64,000 nt of DNA from Caballeronia sp. dw_19. GTDB lineage: Bacteria > Pseudomonadota > Gammaproteobacteria > Burkholderiales > Burkholderiaceae. Under the pieces are notes generated by a model. The model ran no database searches. It was not told the DNA's origin and worked only from the letters and a program-made list of their open reading frames with translations. This document shows, in pieces, positions 53,140-62,440 of the stretch. The stretch lies in contig NZ_JAAVUQ010000009.1 of assembly GCF_018449515.1 (NCBI RefSeq), forward strand, positions 186,001-250,000. The letters are read 5' to 3'. The position numbers and the translations under genes were made by a program. The stretch's first letter is position 1. The number at the start of each line of letters is the position of its first letter.

Positions 53140-54141
53140 CTGCGCGCCCCGCAGGTCCGACGGACTCGCCTGATAGACACGACGCACCCAGCGCGCCAGA
53201 TGCGAGGGCGAGGCAAAGCCCGTAGCGAGCGCGATGTCTGCCACCGGCACGCTTGAATAGGCCAGCAATTCATGCGCGCGTTCGAGCCGCAACTGCACGT
53301 AATAGCGTGCGGGCGTGGCGTTCAGGTGACGCAGGAACAGGCGTTCGAGTTGCCGCGATGTCATGCCGATAGTCGTGCCGATCTGCGCAATCGGCAGCGG
53401 TGCTTCCACGTTCGCCCGCATCAGGTCGATCGCTCGCCGGATGCCTCTTGGCAGGCTGGCGTGATTGTGGTCGCGCCAGCCGCGCTGATCGTCGCGGCCG
53501 TCGCGGATGCGTTCATGATGAAACTGGTTTGCCACGCGCACCGCGAGTTCGGCGCCGTGCTGTTCGGAGATCAGGTGCAGCATCATGTCCATTGCCGCGA
53601 TGCCGCCTGAGCAGGTCATCCGGTTTCTATCGATCTCGTAGATCTTTCCCGAGCACAGCAGGTCGCGAAATTCCTCCGCGAACGCCGGCAGGTTTTCCCA
53701 GTGGATGGTGCATTGGTAACCATCGAGCAATCCCGCGCGGGCCAGCAGATAACTGCCCGTCGATAACGACCCGATCACTGCCTTGCTGCGCGCCGCGGTG
53801 CGCAGCGCGCGCAGATAGCGGGGTTCGAGTTCGGGGTCGAGCCGCAGGCCGCCGCACACGAACACATAGTCCGCGTGGAGCATGGCTTCGGTGAGCGGGC
53901 GAGCCTGCAGTTCAATGCCGTTCGAGGCCTGTACAGGTGTTCCGTCGAGACTGGCCATGTCCCATGCATAAAGAGGCTGGGCGGCGAGGCGATTAGCCGA
54001 GCGCAAGGGCTCGATGGCGGACGACAGGCTCATCATGGACAGTCCTTCCACCAGCAGGAACACGAAGCGCCGCATAACGGCGACGGTCTGCGATTCGGAC
54101 ATGTGGAGCGGGTTTAGCGTGTCGAGGCTGTCAGAATTCAT
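53128..54141 (-). CDS. GlxA-family AraC regulator (DJ-1/PfpI-like domain plus HTH)
   Basis: 337 aa. The N-terminal class I glutamine-amidotransferase-like domain shows FVFLLVEGLSMMSLSSAIEPLRSANRLA and VIGSLSTGSYLLARAGLLDGYQCTIHWEN; the catalytic Cys is replaced (GSLSTG), as in transcriptional regulators of this family. The C-terminal AraC HTH has two helices ending VADIALATGFASPSHLARWVRRVY. Relatives are GbdR, CdhR and ArgR, which sense glycine betaine, carnitine and arginine, so this one likely controls the convergent quaternary-amine operon. Confidence 0.93.
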   Translation of the reverse strand: MNSDSLDTLNPLHMSESQTVAVMRRFVFLLVEGLSMMSLSSAIEPLRSANRLAAQPLYAWDMASLDGTPVQASNGIELQARPLTEAMLHADYVFVCGGLRLDPELEPRYLRALRTAARSKAVIGSLSTGSYLLARAGLLDGYQCTIHWENLPAFAEEFRDLLCSGKIYEIDRNRMTCSGGIAAMDMMLHLISEQHGAELAVRVANQFHHERIRDGRDDQRGWRDHNHASLPRGIRRAIDLMRANVEAPLPIAQIGTTIGMTSRQLERLFLRHLNATPARYYVQLRLERAHELLAYSSVPVADIALATGFASPSHLARWVRRVYQASPSDLRGAQSRS

Positions 54142-54252
54142 GGTTCACTGAAGGCATATCTGCGAGCAACGCTCGCGCGGACGGTACTGTGCGGAGACTC
54201 CTTCAAGTATCGTACGCCTTCAATAAAACGGCCGTCTTTTTCTGGTACGGCT

Positions 54253-54459
54253 ATGGCTCTCGGGCAGTGGATGCGCATGCCGAGCGAGGCCTGTCATGAT
54301 GCCCAGCTCATCGCTCCGCACATACCGGCCGGCATGCTGTTCGTACGAAGCATTGGCGGCGTCAGCCACGACTTTATCGAGGACACGGCCGGGGGGCATA
54401 TTGTCCTCGGCAAGTCGCCGCGACCGCCGCTGTCGCCAGCTTGCAAGAGATTAGGGTAA
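54253..54459 (+). pseudogene. Remnant of an M20 hydantoinase/carbamoylase-family amidohydrolase (C-terminal part)
   Basis: A short frame encodes MPSEACHDAQLIAPHIPAG then MLFVRSIGGVSHDFIEDTA. This matches the C-terminal metal-site segment of beta-ureidopropionase / N-carbamoyl amino acid hydrolases (usual MPSGAGHDAQ...AMLFVPSIGGISH). Gly-Ala-Gly is changed to Glu-Ala-Cys, the frame ends in unrelated sequence after VLG, and the roughly 350 upstream residues are absent. A decayed gene fragment left between the AraC regulator and the flavin hydroxylase. Confidence 0.65.
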
Positions 54460-54485
54460 GGCATCCCTGACCGGGATTGTGACGG

Positions 54486-56114
54486 TCAAGCTGACGTTCG
54501 CCTCGCGATCGGATTCGTCAAAACAACCGAGCGTTGCAGCCACGACGTGACCGACAGCGCCGAGCATTCGCTGCTGCGCCAGCCAATGTGCCCATCAGGC
54601 CGGACCATCCAGACGGTGCCTCCGGGCGCGTGGAAAGCGGCGGCAAATTCACCGGCGGTGTCGTTCAATACCGTGATCGATTCATCCGATGGCACCGCGC
54701 TGCCCGGCGCCAGAATCAAAATCCCGGCCGCTGCGGAGCCCAGCACCGCATGCAGCGCGCGGTAGCCCTCGACGAACGCCACGTACTGCTCTTCCGCGCA
54801 ATCGACGTAGCCAACAAGGACGTGCCGGCCACGTCCGAGACGGTCTTGCAGGCGCAGTGGATGGCCAATAAAAGCTTGTCGCAGACCGCCCACTTCCGGC
54901 ACGCGATCCCCCGGCGCGGGTAGTTCAGCGGCGAACTGCGCACAGGCGTCGATCGCAACCGGACTATCGCGGTAGCTCACTAAAAGCTGGGTCTCCCGCA
55001 ACGCCGGAGTCATCACGCCCTGCGCGAGAACCGTGTTCAGCGCGCGGCTGGTCGACTGCACGACGTCGAGGCCGACCGGATGGCGCTCCGCCGAATAGCT
55101 ATCCAGCAGTGCCGGCAGCGCCTGGTTTTTCGCGGCGAGCGCGAGCTTCCACGCGAGATTGTGCGCGTCCTGCAAGCCGGTGTTCATGCCCTGGCCGCCA
55201 ACCGGCGGATGAAGATGCGCGGCATCTCCCGCGATGAAGGCGCGTCCAGCCTGATAAGTCGAGGCGATCCGGTGACTGACGCGGTACACCGACGACCATC
55301 GCATCGCTGATAGCTGGGTGCCGTCCGGCAGGGCAGGCAACATGAGCCGGCAAACCTCGTTGAAATCCGGCGATGGTGTGGCGGCAAGTCGCGTAGCGGT
55401 CTCGTCGGACGCAATGATGATCGAAAGGCGGTAACGATGAACCGACCCGCGCACCGGGACGGCCGCCAGCGAGGTTTGCGTCCGTCCGGCACCCTCCGAC
55501 CAGTTGAAGCGGTACATCGGGCCGCGCGGCAACGTCCAGTCGACATCGACATCGGCCAGCGCAAACGTCTGCGGATACTGGCCCCCTTCGAACGGCAATC
55601 CCAGTTGCGCGCGCACGGCGCTGCGGGCTCCGTCACAACCCACGATCCAGCGGCAGCGCAGCGTCTGCGATTCGCCGTCCGGTCCCGCCAGTTGCGCGGC
55701 GACGTCGTCCGCCGTTTCGACGAAACCCGTGAGCGACCAGCCATAGGTCACGTGGCCGCCCTGCCGCTCAAGCGCCGCTTCGAGCAGGCGCTCCGTCTCG
55801 TACTGTGCTAACGACAGGGACCCGTACGGCAATCCTTCCGACGGCACCTGCATACGCTGCGCGGGTGTGCCGTCGCTCCACGTCTCCACGCCCGTCAGCC
55901 ACACGCCGGCGTCGATTGCATCGAGCGCGATGCCCAGGTCGTCGAAAATCTCCAGCGTGCGAGCCGTGACGCCCAGGGCCTTGCAAAAAAACGTGCGCCC
56001 GGCGTGTTGCTCGATCACGCATACGTTCACGCCGTCGCGGCACAGTTCGGTTGCAAGCAGCAGACCGACCGGGCCCGCTCCCACGATCAGTACATCTGTC
56101 GATTCCTGCATCAT
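54486..56114 (-). CDS. FAD-dependent aromatic hydroxylase (PheA/TfdB/MhpA family)
   Basis: 542 aa. FAD motif TDVLIVGAGPVGLLLATELCRDGVNVCVIEQ, the DG motif IVGCDGARSAVRAQLG, and the GD motif AFIAGDAAHLHPPVGGQGMNTGLQDAHNLAWKLAL are all intact, as expected for a class A flavoprotein monooxygenase. The C-terminal thioredoxin-like domain of the PheA branch is present but diverged. Alone on the minus strand. Substrate could be a phenolic or polyketide-like ring; not determinable here. Confidence 0.92.
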   Translation of the reverse strand: MMQESTDVLIVGAGPVGLLLATELCRDGVNVCVIEQHAGRTFFCKALGVTARTLEIFDDLGIALDAIDAGVWLTGVETWSDGTPAQRMQVPSEGLPYGSLSLAQYETERLLEAALERQGGHVTYGWSLTGFVETADDVAAQLAGPDGESQTLRCRWIVGCDGARSAVRAQLGLPFEGGQYPQTFALADVDVDWTLPRGPMYRFNWSEGAGRTQTSLAAVPVRGSVHRYRLSIIIASDETATRLAATPSPDFNEVCRLMLPALPDGTQLSAMRWSSVYRVSHRIASTYQAGRAFIAGDAAHLHPPVGGQGMNTGLQDAHNLAWKLALAAKNQALPALLDSYSAERHPVGLDVVQSTSRALNTVLAQGVMTPALRETQLLVSYRDSPVAIDACAQFAAELPAPGDRVPEVGGLRQAFIGHPLRLQDRLGRGRHVLVGYVDCAEEQYVAFVEGYRALHAVLGSAAAGILILAPGSAVPSDESITVLNDTAGEFAAAFHAPGGTVWMVRPDGHIGWRSSECSALSVTSWLQRSVVLTNPIARRTSA

Positions 56115-56535
56115 GTCATTGGCCTCCAGTGGGGTTGCGATTCGGCCGCCAGCGAAATGCCCGCAATGGGCCGAACGGGGAACGGGCGCGCTGTCCGGAA
56201 CGTCGCCGGCGCCGCGACAACAGCGCCTCGCTATGATGCGCCCAAATCAGTTATAGACCCGTGGGCAGGGCTCCAGGGGATCGATATCGCCGCAAGGCGC
56301 GTGGAGGTTCGTGTTCCATGGGTGATGCCCGTGCTGTTCGTCGCGCTATGGACGCCGATACGGTCGCTGCCAATGACGATCGGTTTGTCTGGGGATTTGA
56401 CGTCGCTTGAAGCGCATTATTGTTGCTCTTGCGTAGCCACGTGACCGGGCAAGTCGGCTGGATGCTGTCAGACTCGTTATTCCGACGGCAATCCGCCGCG
56501 ACCGGCTGGACAACTTCATGCGAAAGGGGGGCTTC
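56115..56535. other. 421-bp intergenic region between divergent hydroxylase and hydrolase genes
   Basis: It should carry two divergent promoters. No clear operator palindrome or repeat seen. Confidence 0.4.
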
Positions 56536-57429
56536 ATGCTTAAAAGAATTGCAACCAACCTGCTTGACATCGCCTATGACGAACAAGGTGATGTCGACGG
56601 ATGGCCGGTCATCCTGCTACACGGTTTTCCCTACGATATCCACGCGTATAAGGAAGTGACGCCACACCTTATCTCCCAGGGTGCTCGTGTTATCGCACCT
56701 TATCTTCGGGGATATGGGCCTACGCGTTTCCTGGCGCCGGCAACACTTCGTTCGGGTCAGCAGGCAGCGCTGGGGGCGGACCTGTTAGCGCTGCTCGATG
56801 CACTTGAGATTGAACAGGCTGTGCTGGGCGGATATGACTGGGGCGGGCGGGCAGCATGCATTGTGGCGGCGCTGTATCGGTCGAGAGCGCGGGGGCTGGT
56901 CTCGGTCAATGGCTACAACATTCAGAACATAGCCACCGCCATGCGGCCAGACGACCCGGAGAAAGAACATCGGCTCTGGTACCAATATTACTTTCATGGT
57001 GAGCGTGGCCGGGCTGGACTGACTGAGAACCGGCGCGCGTTCTGCCGCCTGTTGTGGTCGTTATGGTCGCCGAGCTGGGGCTTTGACGACGACACCTACG
57101 CGCGCTCGGCAGCCGCGTTCGACAATCCGGATTTCGTCGATGTTGTCATCCATTCGTATCGGCACCGTGCCGGACTGGTCGATGGCGATCCACAGTTCGA
57201 CGATATGGAGCGCCGCTTGTCCGCCATGCCGTCGATCTCCGTGCCCACGATCACACTCGAAGGCGACGCTGATGGTGTTGCGCCGCCGGGGGGAAGAACG
57301 GCGGCCTTAAAGCGGTTCACTGGACGCCATGAGAACCGCGTTGTGCCGAACGCAGGCCATAATCTTCCGCAGGAGGCGCCAGAGGCGTTCGTCAGCGCGG
57401 TACTTGATATCAACGCGTGGGCGGGTTGA
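56536..57429 (+). CDS. Alpha/beta hydrolase with Asp nucleophile, epoxide hydrolase / haloalkane dehalogenase-like
   Basis: 297 aa from the ATG at 56536 (A-G-rich ribosome site upstream; an ATG at 56518 would add six residues). HGFP oxyanion motif, nucleophile elbow GGYDWGGRAAC with Asp as in epoxide hydrolases and dehalogenases, LEGDADGVAPP acid region and NAGHNLPQEAPEAF histidine. Ring-opening Tyr candidates are in WYQYYFHGER. Divergent from the flavin hydroxylase, and the two may act on one aromatic or epoxide route. Confidence 0.88.
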   Translation: MLKRIATNLLDIAYDEQGDVDGWPVILLHGFPYDIHAYKEVTPHLISQGARVIAPYLRGYGPTRFLAPATLRSGQQAALGADLLALLDALEIEQAVLGGYDWGGRAACIVAALYRSRARGLVSVNGYNIQNIATAMRPDDPEKEHRLWYQYYFHGERGRAGLTENRRAFCRLLWSLWSPSWGFDDDTYARSAAAFDNPDFVDVVIHSYRHRAGLVDGDPQFDDMERRLSAMPSISVPTITLEGDADGVAPPGGRTAALKRFTGRHENRVVPNAGHNLPQEAPEAFVSAVLDINAWAG

Positions 57430-57534
57430 CGCTTCACGCATGAGGTGACTGGCCCCTTGCACGCTCTTGGGAGCGGAGTGCACGCATCGGTTATGCGTGC
57501 CTCGGCGTCGGGGCATTAATGAATCAGGAAGCCA

Positions 57535-59148
57535 CTAATCCAGAGCCGGCGATTCTTGTGCCAACGGCGCAGAGACTCCCCGACGCGCTTCCTCTTCCTT
57601 TTCTCCTGCAGCGACTTCTCCGTGGTCGGAGCGAACGCGCCCAAGCAGCGCAAAGACCAGAACGGCTGCGCCCAAGGTCAGGATAATCGCCACCCAAAGA
57701 AGCTTCTTGAACGCGAGATCATAGGCCAGGAGCAGGTGCGCGTGATCGAAGCCCAAAAGAATCGAGCCGGCTTTCTCCAGCGTTCCGGCGGCGAGTTGCG
57801 CCGCACCGGATGCCAGGGTGTCCGGACTCTGATCAGGCCTGATGTCGGTCAGGGTTTGCCGGGCGAAAAACGCCAGCAATGAACCAACAATGGCCATGGC
57901 CGTGCTATCAATCGAGACGCGCAAAGCGCCAAAGATACCGACAGCCATCCCGGCTTTGTCGCTAGGGACGACACTGACGGCAAGGTTATCCATCAACCCC
58001 CATGGAATGGCGGCGCCCAGGCCAATCAGAAGCAGATCCACGCGCATCAGGATGCCATGATCTCCGAGCGGCACCTGGGTGAGTAGAAAGAGCCCTGCGA
58101 CCGAGATGAGCATGCCGACACCCGAGAGGATGCCAACCGGAATAAATCGGGTAAGCATTGCCGAAAGGAACGGGACAAAGAGCAGCGGCGCCGAAAAATA
58201 AAGCATCAGTATTCCGGCATCCAGGGCACTCAGCCCTTCAATCCCGATGAAACGCAGCGGCAGAATAACGAGCAGCGCAATATATGAATACGCTGTCGCG
58301 AGCGGTAGAAGCTGCGCGCCCACGAAGCGCGGATAGCGAAAGAGGCTGAGATCAAGCATGGGATTCAAGACTTTCGTCTCTATCACGACAAAAAGGACCA
58401 GCACGAGACCGCTTGCCACGAAGAGTCCCAGGACAAGCGGGCCCGTCCATCCATACACCGGGGCTTCAACCACGGCGAAGGTGAAGAGCGTCAGCATGAG
58501 GGTGAAGGTGCCGGCGCCTGCCCAGTCGAGGCCATGGGCCGAAGGATTCTTGCTGTCCGTCATGTAGAAAACGCACAATATCAGTGCGATAAAACTGATC
58601 AGCGCACTACTGAGGAAGACCGCGTGCCAGTTGAAAAGAGCGATCAGAATGCCCGCCAGGGTCGGGCCGAAAGCGAGGCCCGCGCCAAACGCGATGCCGA
58701 TAAGGCTGAAAATCCTGACGCGCGCCGGACCTTCGAATTCCTGGGCCAGCATTGACACGCCGCCGGCATAAGCACAAGCAGCCGCAAGACCATGCGGAAC
58801 GCGAAGGAAGTCGAGCCACAAGACGCTTGGTGCGAGTGGCATCGCAAGCGAAACGAGCGTCATGACCAACATGCCGATGAAGAAGATTTTCTTGCGGCCA
58901 TAGTGATCGGCCAGCGCACCTGCCACCATCAGGGTACTGCCGCAGGCGAGCATGAAGGCATTGGTGATCCACGAAAGAGCAACCGTCCCTCCCGCAAGGT
59001 CACGACCAATGAACGTTTGGGCGGCCGGCCCAGCCGAAAGGCTTAAAGGTAGGCTAATGCAGGCCAGGATGACCGCGATGAGAACAAGGGTTTTAGCGCG
59101 TGTGGACCGCGGCACTGTCGGGGAAGCATGCGTGGAGTGCTGGTGCAT
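57535..59148 (-). CDS. MFS efflux transporter, DHA2 (14-TMS) family
   Basis: 537 aa with 14 likely membrane segments. LSLSAGPAAQTFIGRDL in the first helix and VAGALADHYGRKKIFF (motif A) are typical of the EmrB/QacA branch; GIAFGAGLAFGPTLAGILI is motif C. Acidic, charged C-terminal tail. A 32-bp perfect palindrome lies 43 bp upstream of the start, a likely repressor site, but no regulator gene is adjacent. Confidence 0.9.
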   Translation of the reverse strand: MHQHSTHASPTVPRSTRAKTLVLIAVILACISLPLSLSAGPAAQTFIGRDLAGGTVALSWITNAFMLACGSTLMVAGALADHYGRKKIFFIGMLVMTLVSLAMPLAPSVLWLDFLRVPHGLAAACAYAGGVSMLAQEFEGPARVRIFSLIGIAFGAGLAFGPTLAGILIALFNWHAVFLSSALISFIALILCVFYMTDSKNPSAHGLDWAGAGTFTLMLTLFTFAVVEAPVYGWTGPLVLGLFVASGLVLVLFVVIETKVLNPMLDLSLFRYPRFVGAQLLPLATAYSYIALLVILPLRFIGIEGLSALDAGILMLYFSAPLLFVPFLSAMLTRFIPVGILSGVGMLISVAGLFLLTQVPLGDHGILMRVDLLLIGLGAAIPWGLMDNLAVSVVPSDKAGMAVGIFGALRVSIDSTAMAIVGSLLAFFARQTLTDIRPDQSPDTLASGAAQLAAGTLEKAGSILLGFDHAHLLLAYDLAFKKLLWVAIILTLGAAVLVFALLGRVRSDHGEVAAGEKEEEARRGVSAPLAQESPALD

Positions 59149-59190
59149 CGATAAGATTCCCTAAGGTTCACGCTATACAGGAGCGGTGCA

Positions 59191-59222
59191 ATAGATGCCT
59201 TCCGGTCCCGGAAGGCATCTAT
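59191..59222. promoter_or_regulatory. Perfect 32-bp palindrome upstream of the MFS efflux gene
   Basis: Two 15-bp arms (left ATAGATGCCTTCCGG) separated by TC, without a mismatch. It sits 43-74 bp upstream of the MFS start codon, over the expected promoter. Its symmetry suits a TetR- or MarR-type operator; a transcript hairpin is the alternative. Confidence 0.7.
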
Positions 59223-59741
59223 CCTAGGGGTGTTGGTTTTATGGATAAAGAAAGACAATGCGAATTCATCTGTCGGGAAACACGAATAATGAAGAACTGG
59301 CGGCATGCCGTGGTTGAATCGTCAACTGTTGGAGGGCAGCAGGGCGTTACGCGTCACTGCTAGATATCCGCAAAGCGATCGGCGCGACAATTGAGGCGCA
59401 ACAACCACCTCTTAAATCATTTTCGTGTCCCACAGGCGCACTAACCATATTGGCAATATCTGTCTGCGCAACCGCCGACGCGGGTGCCCTATGCACAGTT
59501 TCGGCGAGCGGGTCGGTTCCGGAAAACCGTCCGGGTAGTACGCTGTCGGCGGCTCGTGAAGCGCGCCCCTCGCGTCGTGCTCGGGGTCCGCGCCGGGCGT
59601 CGCGCGCGTGTTCATCACGTCCCCATAAAGAGAGAGCGGATCGGCCGCCCGAACCAATCTTCGATGCCTGCGCATCTTCGCGGCAAATGCGCGCGCAGTG
59701 CAGCGCGGATCGATCCGTTACGTGAAACGCGGCGCGGTTGT
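59223..59741. other. 519-bp stretch without a convincing gene
   Basis: A minus-strand frame at 59412-59675 (87 codons) is Arg/Pro-rich with no recognised domain and no ribosome site, and a short plus-strand frame at 59240-59363 is equally unsupported. It may be decayed DNA between two unrelated gene groups. Confidence 0.45.
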
Positions 59742-60596
59742 TCAGCTCTTCTTTTGGTTGAAGGCCTCGAACGCCTTTGCGTAGTCCGGGTGCCAGCGCG
59801 AGAGCGGCGGCCGGTTCTCGATAATGTCCTGCGCCGCCCAGAGGATGCGCCGTTCGTCAGTTGCGCGGGGTACGTCGTTGTCGGGACAGAGGATGTAGAA
59901 GTCGCCCGCCTCCAGCCGTTCGATCATGAAATCCGCCGTCTGCTCTGCGGTCCACGCGCCCGCCGGTTTCTCCGTGCGTCCCCGGGCGGTGAGGCCCGTG
60001 TACACGAAGCCCGGAATCAGCAGGTGGGCGCTGATCCTACAGCCGGGAGTGTTGCGCAGCTCGTGCTGCAGCGCCTCCGTGAACGCCTTCAGGCCCGCCT
60101 TCGACACGTTGTAGGCAGGATCGCCCGGCGGCGTGGTGATGCCCTGCTTCGACCCTGTGTTGATCACGATGCCGGGACGCTTACGTTCGATCATCGAAGG
60201 GACGAAGGTCCGGGTGCCGAGGACGGGGCCCATCAGGTTGACGCCGAGCACGCGTTCCCAGTTCTGCGCCGGCCCGAAGACCGTGCTGCCGACCTGCACG
60301 CCCGCGTTGTTCATCAGGATGTCGGTGCCGCCGAAACGCTCGTCGACCTGCTGGCGCAGCCGCTCCAGATCGTCGATGCGGCTCACGTCGGTCTTGACCG
60401 CCAGCACGTCGTCGGCGCCGTTCGCGCTCACGAGGGCAATGGCGTCGGCAGCGGCGGCGAGCCGTTGGTCGTCGGTGTCCGCGATGCAGATGCGCAAGCC
60501 GCGCGCGGCAAAGCGCATGGCGGCGGCGAGTCCGATACCGGAAGCGCCGCCAGTGATGACCGCAACTGACTCTGGAGCAAGGGTAGAAAGTGTCAT
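59742..60596 (-). CDS. Short-chain dehydrogenase/reductase (classical SDR)
   Basis: 284 aa. NAD(P) motif AVITGGASGIGLAAAMRFAARG, NNAG motif ILMNNAGVQVG, catalytic Ser in VINTGSKQG and YNVSK with Tyr-Lys (PAYNVSKAGLKAF). The C-terminus is longer than in minimal SDRs (ERLEAGDFYILCPDNDVPRATDERRILWAAQDIIENRPPLSRW region), a form common in proteobacterial SDRs of unknown substrate. On the same strand as the second SDR, with a gap of 363 bp. Confidence 0.92.
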   Translation of the reverse strand: MTLSTLAPESVAVITGGASGIGLAAAMRFAARGLRICIADTDDQRLAAAADAIALVSANGADDVLAVKTDVSRIDDLERLRQQVDERFGGTDILMNNAGVQVGSTVFGPAQNWERVLGVNLMGPVLGTRTFVPSMIERKRPGIVINTGSKQGITTPPGDPAYNVSKAGLKAFTEALQHELRNTPGCRISAHLLIPGFVYTGLTARGRTEKPAGAWTAEQTADFMIERLEAGDFYILCPDNDVPRATDERRILWAAQDIIENRPPLSRWHPDYAKAFEAFNQKKS

Positions 60597-60959
60597 GCAA
60601 GATTCCCGGTCGTTGGCCGCCGTGGAGGCGACGATTCAAATCAATCATGCGGAGAGACCCGCGGCAAAGCACGCGGCAACGCGCATGGTGATTTTTATCA
60701 CGGACTTGCAAAGGATGTGCGTCGAGGGGATTACCTTGCGGCTGTCGAAAGCCATCTGCAAGATGATCCGGGCCACGGGGTTCCTGGCCGGCCTTTGCAG
60801 CGAGGCGGGATCGTGGCGTGAACCGGAGCACCGGGGACGTCCGCGACGCTGCGACGTCGTGCCTTGCGCATGTCGATTTCTTCCACGATCAGCGCACCGA
60901 GCGTGTGCGATGCTCGCGCATCGGATCTTGCCCGCGCGCGACGCGACGCGGCCAAGGAT
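60597..60959. other. 363-bp intergenic region between two SDR genes
   Basis: Likely promoter of the SDR at 59742-60596 and the trailer of the one at 60960-61706. No palindrome or gene identified. Confidence 0.4.
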
Positions 60960-61706
60960 CTATATGAAGCTTGCGCCTCCGTTGACGGGAATCGTTTGGC
61001 CCGTCATGAATGCGTTGCCGATGACCATCAGTACCGCCTGCGCAACTTCGCTCGCTTCGCCCAAGCGTCCCACGGGCAGTTTTTCCGCGACGTTGGACGC
61101 CTTCAGCGGCCCAGCCATGTCGGTGTCGATCGGCCCCGGTGCAACGGCGTTGACGGTAATTCCTTCGCGGGCCAGCCTTGCCGCATAGCCGCGCGTCAGG
61201 CCCTCGAGGCCGGCTTTCGATGCGTTGTAGTGAACACCAAGCAGGCCCGCGCCGCGGGCAGCCGCTGACGAGAGGTTGACGATCCGGCCCCAGCGCCTCG
61301 CGCGCATGCCGGGCAGCACTGCCTGCGTGCAGAGGAACGCCGATTTCAGATTGACGGCGAGCGTTCGATCGAACTCCGCTTCCGTGAGATCGTCGATGTC
61401 GACAATCGTACCGGTGCCCGCGTTGTTCACGAGCACGTCGATAAGACCGAGGCGGTTCTCCACTTCATGAAACATCGCTTTGACGTCGTCTCCGACCGAT
61501 ACGTCAGCGCGTACCGCGATCGCACGGCCGCCTGCGCGTTCAATATCCGCGACGACACCGGCAGCTTCGTTCTCGCGTTCCCGATAGTTGACGGCGACCG
61601 CTGCGCCGGCCGAGGCAAGCGCGATCGATATGGCGCGTCCGATTCCGCGCGAGCCGCCGGTCACCAAGGCGACACGATCGTTCAAATTGGGTAAATGTGC
61701 AGGCAT
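60960..61706 (-). CDS. Short-chain dehydrogenase/reductase, FabG-like
   Basis: 248 aa from the ATG at 61706, with GAGGAG upstream; the frame extends to 61799 without a ribosome site. NAD(P) motif ALVTGGSRGIGRAISIALASAG, NNAG, catalytic Ser in IVNLSSAAARG and YNASK, and the C-terminal GQTIPVNGGASFI, all as in 3-oxoacyl-ACP reductase-like SDRs. Probably not the housekeeping FabG because no fab genes are near. Confidence 0.92.
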   Translation of the reverse strand: MPAHLPNLNDRVALVTGGSRGIGRAISIALASAGAAVAVNYRERENEAAGVVADIERAGGRAIAVRADVSVGDDVKAMFHEVENRLGLIDVLVNNAGTGTIVDIDDLTEAEFDRTLAVNLKSAFLCTQAVLPGMRARRWGRIVNLSSAAARGAGLLGVHYNASKAGLEGLTRGYAARLAREGITVNAVAPGPIDTDMAGPLKASNVAEKLPVGRLGEASEVAQAVLMVIGNAFMTGQTIPVNGGASFI

Positions 61707-62077
61707 GAAGAACTCCTCTCTTGCGCGGTTTTGGCAGAGCCTGCTGCGGCAGCGTCTGCGAGGCGTGGTTTTGCCGAGCAAGGCGTTGCCGCAAGGCATC
61801 CTAGTTTGCCTCCTTTATGGCGCTTTCGCCGAAGTCGGCCTCCTTCCTGAGAGTAACGCCCCCGGATCTGGAACGGATCCAGGAGCGGAAAATGTGCCAG
61901 CAACCGGTAGTCGCCTTGCCATGGGAGCCGAAGGCAGAGGCGGCGAGCGATCTATGAAGGATCGATGCGGGAAATACGAAAATGAGACCGGACTTGGGCA
62001 GAGGGGGGTTGCTAAAGCGCACCTGCTAAACTCGGCCCGATTCCCGACCTGGGTGTCTTCGAGCAAGCCAATTATTT
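61707..62077. other. 371-bp intergenic region between divergent SDR and YciH genes
   Basis: No gene, repeat or operator found with confidence. It should hold the promoters of both flanking genes. Confidence 0.4.
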
Positions 62078-62440
62078 ATGAAAAGTAGTGCAAAAGGCGG
62101 CCTTGTTTATTCTACCGACGGCGGTCGGATGTGTCCCGAATGCAGGCAGGTGCTCGCGGAATGTGTCTGCGAGACGGTTACCAAGAGACTGCCGGCAGGT
62201 GATGGCGTGGTGCGGGTGACTCGCGAGACAAAGGGGCGGGGCGGGAAAAGCGTGACGATCATTAAAGGGCTGGCGCTCGATCCTCTTGCCTTGGCCTCGC
62301 TAGGCAAGCAACTGCGCACGGCCTGCGGTTCGGGTGGAACGGTCAAGGATGGCGTGATTGAAGTGCAGGGTGACCATTGCGAGCGGGTTATCGAAGTGCT
62401 CAAAAAGTACGGCCACAGCGCGAAGCGGGCCGGGGGCTAA
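62078..62440 (+). CDS. yciH: SUI1/eIF1-like translation factor (YciH)
   Basis: 120 aa. N-terminal CPECRQVLAECVC cysteine pairs, then the SUI1 fold with VRVTRETKGRGGKSVTIIKGL and TACGSGGTVKDGVIEVQGDHCERVIEVLKKYG. Bacterial YciH is a small eIF1 homologue thought to affect start-codon choice. Not in an operon. Confidence 0.94.
   Translation: MKSSAKGGLVYSTDGGRMCPECRQVLAECVCETVTKRLPAGDGVVRVTRETKGRGGKSVTIIKGLALDPLALASLGKQLRTACGSGGTVKDGVIEVQGDHCERVIEVLKKYGHSAKRAGG

Noticed and set aside
59412..59675. 87-codon minus-strand frame as a possible gene
   Set aside because: No ribosome site, Arg/Pro-rich composition and no recognised motif.
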